A stretch of DNA of 13,396 bases from an uncultured Oxalobacteraceae bacterium (GTDB taxonomy: Bacteria > Pseudomonadota > Gammaproteobacteria > Burkholderiales > Burkholderiaceae): assembly GCA_946479705.1 (NCBI GenBank), contig CAMLHI010000035.1:1-13396 (forward strand). The letters run 5' to 3'. Below the pieces are notes generated by a model. That model searched no databases. It saw nothing but the letters and a program-made list of their open reading frames with translations, and had not been told where the DNA came from. Both the position numbers and the translations under genes were made by a program. Shown in pieces: positions 6,543-13,396 of this stretch. Each line of letters opens with the position of its first letter. Positions within the stretch are counted from its first letter, which is position 1.

Positions 6543-8216
6543 CTAGCGTTCACGCTTCGCCGTTACCTTGAACGGACCTTGGGCGAAATGCAGCTGCACG
6601 GCGCCATCGGCCGCAGTCTCGAAGCGCACCTGGACGTCGACTTCCTTGACGAAGAATTGTTCAGGCGAGGAGGCGAACAGTTCCAGGGCTTTCTGGCCGC
6701 TCGGCGCACCGAACAGGCGGTCGCCGTCGCGCTTGATCTCCAGCACCATGCCCGGCGCCAGCGTGTAGCGGCCGACATAGCGCTCGAGCACCTTTACGGG
6801 TACCTTGACGACCGCGCGTTCCGGCGCGGCCTTGGCGGTACGCTGGTGCACGCGGGCACCGCCATCGCCGGTGAAGATCATGCGGCTGACCTCGCCATTG
6901 GCGTCGCGCGTGAAATCGACCGTGGTGAAACTGTCGCCAATCAGGAAGCCATCGGTCTTGTACGGCAGCAGGGGCGCGCGCGGATTGCCGGTGGTCTGGA
7001 TGCTCAGCTGGTCGTTGTCGCGCCGGACCAGGTGCTCGCTCTTGTCGTCGATGCGGTAGACACCGACGAAATTGTCGAGGGTCTTGGGATCGAGCCTGGT
7101 TTTCATCGGCGCCGGCAATTCCTTGCCGAGCATGGCGGCGGCGGCAAGGTGGCTGGCCTTGGCAACCTGGCCCACCTCGTTATTGCCAAGCACGGCGACG
7201 TACACTTTTTCATTGGGCAAGCAGAGCGCATCGGTAGCGAAGCCCGGGATATTCCCGCCGTGGAAGATGGTGGGTGAGCCTTGGAAGGAGCCGATGAACC
7301 AGCCGTAGCCGTAAGGAAATGGCTTGCCGTCGCTCAGGATGTAGGGCGTGAAGGCGCGCTTGAGCGAATCGGGGCCGATCAGCTTGCCGCCGATGAGGCC
7401 AGCCTGCCAGCGCGCCATGTCGTCGACGGTCGATACCAGCGCGCCGGCCGCGAACGGCCAACTCATGCTCAGAGGACGGCTGGGTTCGGCCTTGCCGCTT
7501 TGCATGGCGTAGCCGGTTACGTGACGCACCGCATTGCGTTCATGGCCCTCGTAGGCGGTGTTGTCCATGCCGAGCGGGATGAAAATGCGCTTGGCGACGA
7601 AGTCCGCGTAGGGCTGGCCGGAAACCTTTTCGATGATGGCGCCGAGCAGGAAATAGCCTGAGTTGTTGTATGCGAACTTGCTCCCGGGCTCGAACTCGAG
7701 CGGAGCGTTCTTGAAGAAATCGATGGCCTTGGCGACGCTGGTGTCCGTATTGGCGACGCCCTGGAAGGCGGGCATGCCGGTATAGCTGACGATGCCCGAC
7801 GTATGAGTCAGCAGGTGCTCGACGGTGATGTGCTTGCCGCCGCTCGGGTAGTCGGGAAAGAAGCGCGTGATGTCGTCGCTCAGGGCCAGCTTGCCCTCTT
7901 CCACCAGCATCAAAATGGCGACCGCGGTGAACTGCTTGGTGATCGAACCGAGGCGCATCTGCGCGTCCGGCTTCAAGGGCTGCTTGGCAGCCACGTCCGC
8001 CAAGCCATAGGCCTTGCGGAACACCGTCTTGCCATCCTTGACGGCAATGACGGTGGCGCCCGGAGCGTCGGCCTTGAACAGCGGCGCGAGCAGCGCGTCG
8101 ATGCGCGCGGCGACGGCCTGTTCGGAGCCGACGGCGACCGGCGCAGCCAGCGCGGCGTGGACGGGCACGTACAGGGCGATGCAGGCGGCCAGGGCGATGG
8201 CGGAGCGTTTGATCAT
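6543..8216 (-). CDS. Exported serine hydrolase of the beta-lactamase class C / PBP4* family with C-terminal lipocalin-like repeats
   Basis: The protein has 557 residues. The N-terminus is a signal peptide (MIKRSAIALAACIALYVPVH, cleaved near ALA at 22-24). The hydrolase domain at about 35-370 has the three expected motifs: Ser91-x-x-Lys94 (GSITK) with the nucleophile, Tyr183-Asn-Asn (FAYNNSGY), and His319-Gly-Gly (FHGGNIPGF) in place of the KTG box. This HGG form is typical of beta-lactamase-like peptidases and esterases, not of resistance enzymes, so a role in peptide or ester cleavage in the periplasm is more likely than antibiotic resistance. Two similar segments follow (about 385-465 and 475-557), each starting with F/YVGxY and ending in beta-rich sequence, like the DUF3471 lipocalin-like tail of such enzymes. 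The start at 8216 has GAGG just upstream and yields the signal peptide; the open frame continues upstream without meaning. Confidence 0.9.
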   Translation of the reverse strand: MIKRSAIALAACIALYVPVHAALAAPVAVGSEQAVAARIDALLAPLFKADAPGATVIAVKDGKTVFRKAYGLADVAAKQPLKPDAQMRLGSITKQFTAVAILMLVEEGKLALSDDITRFFPDYPSGGKHITVEHLLTHTSGIVSYTGMPAFQGVANTDTSVAKAIDFFKNAPLEFEPGSKFAYNNSGYFLLGAIIEKVSGQPYADFVAKRIFIPLGMDNTAYEGHERNAVRHVTGYAMQSGKAEPSRPLSMSWPFAAGALVSTVDDMARWQAGLIGGKLIGPDSLKRAFTPYILSDGKPFPYGYGWFIGSFQGSPTIFHGGNIPGFATDALCLPNEKVYVAVLGNNEVGQVAKASHLAAAAMLGKELPAPMKTRLDPKTLDNFVGVYRIDDKSEHLVRRDNDQLSIQTTGNPRAPLLPYKTDGFLIGDSFTTVDFTRDANGEVSRMIFTGDGGARVHQRTAKAAPERAVVKVPVKVLERYVGRYTLAPGMVLEIKRDGDRLFGAPSGQKALELFASSPEQFFVKEVDVQVRFETAADGAVQLHFAQGPFKVTAKRER

Positions 8217-8308
8217 ATGCCTCGATAAGGGTGGTGGATCGAAGCTTGTATCGTAGTTGGTTCCCGTCAGATCCTCGGCGCGATGCGATGAGCTGCAATA
8301 TTGGCGAT

Positions 8309-8338
8309 ATGAAACGCTGAATGACGGGGTCGTGCCAA
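8309..8338 (-). promoter_or_regulatory. Weak candidate promoter of the beta-lactamase-like gene
   Basis: In the 275-bp divergent gap 8217-8491, TTGGCA (plus 8333-8338) and TTTCAT (plus 8309-8314), read on the minus strand, are a possible -35/-10 pair with an 18-base spacer. They would give a leader of about 85 bases. The -10 matches only four of six positions, so this is a suggestion. I see no other gene in the gap. Confidence 0.22.
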
Positions 8339-8437
8339 GGTGGAAGGAGGACGCCCACAAACCGGCTATCCAGACCGTGACCTGATTCGGGGTACTGCGT
8401 GCCGGTGACAATGCACGCATTTTCCGGCAATCTCGAT

Positions 8438-8446
8438 TGCTATCAT
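8438..8446 (+). promoter_or_regulatory. Candidate extended -10 promoter of the Sel1-like gene
   Basis: TGCTATCAT is an extended -10 element (TGn followed by TATCAT, five of six matches to TATAAT). No good -35 is present, as is common with extended -10 promoters. Transcription would start near 8453 and leave a leader of about 40 bases before the ATG at 8492. The flanking TGCCGG (8400-8405) and CCGGCA (8424-8429) are inverted repeats just upstream. Confidence 0.4.
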
Positions 8447-8491
8447 GTGCGCTCATTTCCCTATCACCGCATCGCACTGGAAGGCTCGCCC

Positions 8492-9331
8492 ATGTTCTCC
8501 CAACCATTTCCGCCATGTTTGTCGGCCGCCGCTGCGAGGCTGCTCGCCGCCGCCTGCATCCTGACAATTGCTGCGGACGCCTGTGCCGCCCCTGCCTACA
8601 AGGCGCCTGATTCACGCGAGACACGCGAGCTCGTGGGCGCGCTGGAGAGAAAGGATTGCGCCGCTGCGGTGCGCGTCATGAAAGACGGGATCAAGGCGCG
8701 CCAGCCGGACCTGCTCCTGATGGCGGCGGGCATGATGGAAGACGGTATTTGCGTGAAGAGCAATTGGGAGAAGGCGGAACAGCTGTATTTGCTGGCGGAC
8801 GAAAGTGGCAGTCCGAGCGCCTGGAGCGCGCTGGTGGCCTCGCTTGCGGTCGCCGAGCGCGATAGCGGTAAGGCGCTGTGGTACGCGGCCCAGCGACCGA
8901 GCGTGCTGCCACCCGCTTGCAGGCCGACCGCCGATCCCCTGAGCGATCTGGAAGGCTTTAACCAAGGCCTAGCGCGCATGCCGTCCCAGCAATTCAGGGA
9001 ATGCGTGTATATGGCGGGCGTGCTGCACGAAGTGCTGGCGCGCGTCCGGTTTCCCCCAGGCGCATTGCATTACGGCGTACAGGGCGAGGTGCGTATGAGC
9101 TTCAAGCCATCGAACGGAACGATCGACTGGCATTTCGCGCCGAGCGCGGACCGTCACGTCGTCTTTAGTTCGCGGGCTGAGGAACAGTTCGACGACGAGC
9201 GCAAGATCGAACGCTCCCTGCTCGACTACATGATTGGGAAGGGCAAGTTCGCACTGTCGCGCTACGAACGGCCGGAAGGCATGGACCCGGCCATTGCATT
9301 GAAGGTCAGCTTCAACTTCGAAATCAGGTGA
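8492..9331 (+). CDS. Exported protein with Sel1-like segment and TonB-C-like C-terminus, unknown function
   Basis: No confident family name. The 279-residue protein begins with a signal peptide (about 1-31, ending ADACA before APAYK). The middle, about 70-125, resembles Sel1/TPR-type helical repeats: LLLMAAGMMEDG, NWEKAEQLYLLADESGSPSAW and ALVASLA show the alanine/leucine spacing of such units. The last 95 residues (from FPPGALHYGVQGEVRMSF at about 187 to VSFNFEIR) look like the C-terminal domain of TonB-type proteins: proline-alanine start, G-x-V strand, a helix with conserved leucines, and a final beta strand. There is no TonB-like proline-rich linker and the only hydrophobic segment is the signal peptide, so it would be free in the periplasm. 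The start at 8492 follows GGAAGG at seven bases; an earlier in-frame ATG lacks this. It ends before a bidirectional terminator. The fold assignments are judged by eye. Confidence 0.8.
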   Translation: MFSQPFPPCLSAAAARLLAAACILTIAADACAAPAYKAPDSRETRELVGALERKDCAAAVRVMKDGIKARQPDLLLMAAGMMEDGICVKSNWEKAEQLYLLADESGSPSAWSALVASLAVAERDSGKALWYAAQRPSVLPPACRPTADPLSDLEGFNQGLARMPSQQFRECVYMAGVLHEVLARVRFPPGALHYGVQGEVRMSFKPSNGTIDWHFAPSADRHVVFSSRAEEQFDDERKIERSLLDYMIGKGKFALSRYERPEGMDPAIALKVSFNFEIR

Positions 9332-9404
9332 TGAGCAGGGAGGCAGGCCGGTCCGAGAAGTGTCGTTAGGTACCGTATCAATCAGGAAGTGCCGCGAAAA
9401 GAAC

Positions 9405-9429
9405 AAAAGGCAGCCGAGGCTGCCTTTTT
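9405..9429. terminator. Bidirectional intrinsic terminator
   Basis: GGCAGC and GCTGCC form a 6-bp GC-rich stem with a CGAG tetraloop, flanked by AAAA on the left and TTTTT on the right. It therefore ends in a U-tract on both strands. It serves the Sel1-like gene on the plus strand (about 75 bases after its stop) and the atp operon on the minus strand (about 23 bases after the atpC stop). Confidence 0.88.
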
Positions 9430-9451
9430 GTCTGCTGCAAAACCGTATCGC

Positions 9452-9877
9452 TCAGCGGCCCTTGTGGCGCAGCCTGGCGATGGCGGCCAACTGGGCGATC
9501 GCGACGGCCAGCTCGGCTTGCGCCTTGGCGTAGTCGATCGTCGATTCCTTGTTGGTCATCAGCTCTTCCGCCTGCTTCTTGGCAGCCTGCGCTTTCGCTT
9601 CGTCCAGGTCGGCGCCGCGGATCGCGGTGTCGGCCAGGACCGTCACGGCCTGCGGCTGTACTTCCAGGATACCGCCGGCAACGAAGACGAATTCCTCGTC
9701 CGCGCGGCCAGCGACCTTGATCCGTACAGCACCTGGCTTGATGCGCGTGATCAGCGGGGTGTGCGAGGGATAGATCCCCAGCTCGCCCGCTTCACCCGGC
9801 AACGCGACGAACTCGGCTTCGCCCGAAAAGATGAGCTCTTCGGCCGAGACCACGTCAACGTGAATTGTGTGTGCCAT
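9452..9877 (-). CDS. atpC: ATP synthase F1 subunit epsilon
   Basis: Subunit epsilon of the F1Fo ATP synthase, part of the central stalk with gamma and an inhibitor of ATP hydrolysis. The protein has 141 residues, the normal length. The N-terminal beta-sandwich covers about 1-85 ([38 protein letters not shown] shows the family signature), followed by a C-terminal helical hairpin (about 88-141, [18 protein letters not shown] and onwards) that carries the inhibitory function. The start is the ATG with AGGA six bases upstream (MAHTIHVDV); an in-frame upstream start would add nine residues not seen in the family. It is the last gene of the operon, 59 bases after atpD with a hairpin between, and is followed by the bidirectional terminator. 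Confidence 0.97.
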   Translation of the reverse strand: MAHTIHVDVVSAEELIFSGEAEFVALPGEAGELGIYPSHTPLITRIKPGAVRIKVAGRADEEFVFVAGGILEVQPQAVTVLADTAIRGADLDEAKAQAAKKQAEELMTNKESTIDYAKAQAELAVAIAQLAAIARLRHKGR

Positions 9878-9899
9878 GTGTGTCCTATCGGTTGGGACC

Positions 9900-9921
9900 C
9901 GCACCGTAGCCTACCGGTGCG
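9900..9921 (-). other. Intercistronic hairpin atpD-atpC
   Basis: CGCACCG and CGGTGCG form a 7-bp stem with an 8-base loop in the mRNA between the atpD stop and the atpC ribosome binding site. There is no T-tract, so termination is unlikely; message stabilisation or reduced translation of epsilon relative to beta is possible. Confidence 0.4.
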
Positions 9922-9936
9922 CGGTCCGCGCCAGTC

Positions 9937-11370
<1,434 letters not shown>

Positions 11371-12246
11371 TTAGACCGCTGCCGCACCGGCGACGATCTC
11401 GGAGAGTTCTTTGGTAATCGCTGCCTGGCGGGTCTTGTTGTAGACCAGCTTGAGCTCGCCGATGACGTTGCCGGCGTTGTCGCTTGCCGATTTCATCGCC
11501 ACCATGCGCGCCGATTGCTCGGACGCCAGGTTTTCCGCCACCGCCTGGTACACCAGCGCTTCCACATAGCGCACCAGCAGCTCGTCGATCACGGTTTGCG
11601 CGTCCGGCTCGTAGATGTAATCCCAGGAGAGATTATCCTTGTCGCCTTCCAGCTTTGCCGAGGGCAGCGGCAGCAGCTGCTCGACCATCGGCTCTTGCTT
11701 CATCGTGTTGACGAACTTGGTGTAGCAGACATAGACCTTGTCGAGCTCACCGGATTCGTAGCGGTCGAGCATGACCTTGATCGGCCCGATCAGCTTGTCG
11801 AGATGGACCGTATCGCCGATTTGCACCGCATGCGAGACGACCTTCACGCCTACCCGATTCAAAAAACCCAAACCCTTGTTGCCAATGGCAACTGCTTCAA
11901 TCTTGTTGCCAGCCGCTTCCAGCTCGCGCGTTTTCTGCGTCACCATGCGCAGCACGTTGGTGTTCATGCCGCCGCACAGACCCTTGTCGGTCGTGACGAC
12001 GATGAAGCCGACGGCCTTGGCATTGACATCCTTGCCTTGCGCCATGAACGCGTGCGTGTACTCGGGATTCGCGGTGGCGAGATTGGCGGCGATATTCCGA
12101 ATCTTGTCACTGTAGGGACGGGCGGCGCGCATCCGGTCCTGCGCCTTGCGCATTTTGGATGCGGCGACCATTTCCATCGCCTTGGTGATCTTCTTCGTAT
12201 TTTCTACGCTCTTGATCTTGCCACGTATCTCTTTGCCTACTGCCAT
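11371..12246 (-). CDS. atpG: ATP synthase F1 subunit gamma
   Basis: The rotor shaft of F1, which couples proton flow in Fo to catalysis in beta. The protein has 291 residues, as expected. The N-terminal helix carries the family signature [20 protein letters not shown] followed by [16 protein letters not shown]. The central Rossmann-like domain includes [20 protein letters not shown]. The C-terminal helix, which pairs with the N-terminal one as a coiled coil, ends in [20 protein letters not shown]. The ATG is preceded by AAGGAG at nine bases. It lies 56 bases after atpA, with a GC-rich hairpin in the gap, and 33 bases before atpD. Confidence 0.97.
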   Translation of the reverse strand: MAVGKEIRGKIKSVENTKKITKAMEMVAASKMRKAQDRMRAARPYSDKIRNIAANLATANPEYTHAFMAQGKDVNAKAVGFIVVTTDKGLCGGMNTNVLRMVTQKTRELEAAGNKIEAVAIGNKGLGFLNRVGVKVVSHAVQIGDTVHLDKLIGPIKVMLDRYESGELDKVYVCYTKFVNTMKQEPMVEQLLPLPSAKLEGDKDNLSWDYIYEPDAQTVIDELLVRYVEALVYQAVAENLASEQSARMVAMKSASDNAGNVIGELKLVYNKTRQAAITKELSEIVAGAAAV

Positions 12247-12269
12247 GAGTCCTTACTCCTTATGCATTT

Positions 12270-12293
12270 GGCGCCGCGGTCGGCTGCGGCACC
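12270..12293 (-). other. Intercistronic hairpin atpA-atpG
   Basis: In the mRNA, GGTGCCGC and GCGGCGCC form an 8-bp stem (one G-U pair) with an 8-base loop, about 9 bases after the atpA stop and just before the atpG ribosome binding site. No T-tract follows. It may protect the upstream message or slow ribosome entry to atpG. Confidence 0.45.
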
Positions 12294-12302
12294 GCACTGC
12301 CA

Positions 12303-13396
12303 TTAAAATGCGCCGGATTTCTTGAAGTCAGCAATGGCAGCGGCCAGCGTTGCTTCGCCATCCTTGTCCAGTTGCTTGGATTCTTCGATCTTGGACAGCA
12401 GGGCAGCTTGCTTGGTCTTCATGTAGCCGTGCAGGCCGGCTTCGAAGGACAGCACTTTCTTGACTTCGATGTCGTCGAAATAGCCCTTGTTCACGGCGAA
12501 CAGCGACACGGCCATCAGCGAGATCGGCAGCGGCGAGTACTGAGCCTGCTTGAGCAATTCAGTCACGCGGGCACCGCGGTCGAGCTGCTTGCGGGTCGAT
12601 TCGTCCAGGTCGGAAGCGAACTGCGCGAACGCAGCCAGTTCACGGTACTGCGCCAGATCGGTACGGATACCGCCGGACAGGCCCTTGATGACCTTGGTCT
12701 GGGCGGCGCCACCGACGCGCGACACCGAAATACCGGCGTTAATCGCAGGACGGATACCGGCGTTGAACAGCGACGTTTCCAGGAAGATCTGGCCGTCGGT
12801 AATCGAAATCACGTTGGTCGGCACGAAGGCGGACACGTCGCCAGCCTGGGTTTCGATGATCGGCAGGGCGGTCAGCGAACCGGTCTTGCCCTTGACGGCG
12901 CCATCGGTGAACTTTTCGACGTAGTCGGGGTTCACGCGGGCTGCGCGCTCGAGCAGGCGGCTGTGCAGGTAGAACACGTCGCCAGGGTAAGCTTCGCGGC
13001 CCGGCGGACGGCGCAGCAGCAGCGAGATCTGACGGTAAGCCACGGCTTGCTTGGACAGATCATCGTAGACGATCAAGGCGTCTTCGCCGCGGTCGCGGAA
13101 GTATTCGCCCATGGCGCAGCCGGAGTAAGCCGAGATGTACTGCATGGCGGCCGATTCGGCGGCCGATGCGGCCACGACGATGGTGTATTCCATGGCGCCG
13201 TGGGTTTCCAGGGCACGCACGATGTTCTTGATCGACGAGGCTTTTTGACCGATCGCGACGTAGATACACGTCATGTTCTGGCCTTTTTGATTGATGATGG
13301 CATCAATCGCCACGGCCGACTTGCCGGTCTGGCGGTCGCCAATGATCAGCTCGCGCTGGCCACGGCCGATCGGCACCATCGCGTCGATCGACTTCA
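12303..13396 (-). CDS. atpA: ATP synthase F1 subunit alpha, 5'-partial
   Basis: Regulatory nucleotide-binding subunit of F1. The C-terminal 364 or so residues of a protein normally about 513 long are in the window; the frame runs off the right edge. The ATG at 13379 is internal, since the codons before it read KSIDA, giving the conserved [20 protein letters not shown]. Numbered from that Met, the Walker A motif is GDRQTGKS at 14-21. The arginine finger region is [16 protein letters not shown], whose Arg reaches into the beta active site. The helical C-terminus ends in ADFKKSGAF. The gene order atpA-atpG-atpD-atpC is the standard one, so atpH, atpF, atpE and atpB are expected to the right of this window. 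Confidence 0.97.
   Translation of the reverse strand, partial: KSIDAMVPIGRGQRELIIGDRQTGKSAVAIDAIINQKGQNMTCIYVAIGQKASSIKNIVRALETHGAMEYTIVVAASAAESAAMQYISAYSGCAMGEYFRDRGEDALIVYDDLSKQAVAYRQISLLLRRPPGREAYPGDVFYLHSRLLERAARVNPDYVEKFTDGAVKGKTGSLTALPIIETQAGDVSAFVPTNVISITDGQIFLETSLFNAGIRPAINAGISVSRVGGAAQTKVIKGLSGGIRTDLAQYRELAAFAQFASDLDESTRKQLDRGARVTELLKQAQYSPLPISLMAVSLFAVNKGYFDDIEVKKVLSFEAGLHGYMKTKQAALLSKIEESKQLDKDGEATLAAAIADFKKSGAF

Noticed and set aside
5164..7277. Two long plus-strand open frames opposite ppk2, the CoA-binding gene and the hydrolase
   Set aside because: Both are shadows of clear minus-strand family members and have no ribosome binding site or domain.
6543..8216. Antibiotic-resistance beta-lactamase
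   Set aside because: The HGG motif in place of KTG/KSG and the lipocalin-like tail point to a general serine hydrolase or peptidase.
8400..8429. TGCCGG-N18-CCGGCA as a terminator or RNA element
   Set aside because: The loop is long, there is no T-tract and it lies upstream of a promoter; chance in GC-rich DNA is likely.
8217..8624. Upstream extension of the beta-lactamase-like protein by about 136 residues
   Set aside because: The extension would bury a good signal peptide inside the protein and overlaps the start of the divergent Sel1-like gene.

Overview
The window is high-GC DNA with close gene packing. It most likely comes from a betaproteobacterium of the Burkholderiales, probably Oxalobacteraceae (Massilia/Duganella-like). 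That placement is inferred from the style of the ATP synthase subunits, the fused PabB-PabC protein and the GC-biased codon use; no rRNA or other marker is present to confirm it. It reads as chromosomal housekeeping and stress-metabolism DNA. I see no insertion sequence, phage gene, CRISPR array, tRNA or rRNA.

Left part (1-4337). A fused aminodeoxychorismate synthase/lyase (folate pathway) enters from the left edge on the + strand. It meets a convergent LysR-type regulator, and the two coding ends overlap by 8 bp. The regulator is divergent from a gene for an exported beta-barrel-like outer-membrane protein of unknown role; the short gap between them holds a palindrome. Convergent to that gene lies a carboxymuconolactone-decarboxylase/AhpD-like protein with an intact CxxC-H motif and a strong palindrome in its AT-rich upstream region.

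Middle part (4577-9331). Four minus-strand genes follow: an exported glutathione peroxidase, a PPK2-type polyphosphate kinase, a YccU-like CoA-binding protein (overlapping ppk2 by 4 bp, clearly one operon, order CoA-binding then ppk2), and an exported serine beta-lactamase-like hydrolase. Divergent from the hydrolase, on the + strand, is an exported protein with a Sel1-like segment and a C-terminal segment that looks like a TonB C-terminal fold.

Right part (9405-13396). A bidirectional intrinsic terminator separates that gene from the 3' half of the F1Fo ATP synthase operon, atpA (cut by the window edge), atpG, atpD and atpC, all on the minus strand. The mRNA junctions before the single-copy subunits gamma and epsilon each hold a GC-rich hairpin, while the junction before beta is AU-rich and open.

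I do not see an evident new multi-gene system. The points most worth a second look are the three candidate operator palindromes, the CoA-binding/PPK2 operon, the Sel1/TonB-like orphan and the structure of the atp intercistronic regions.
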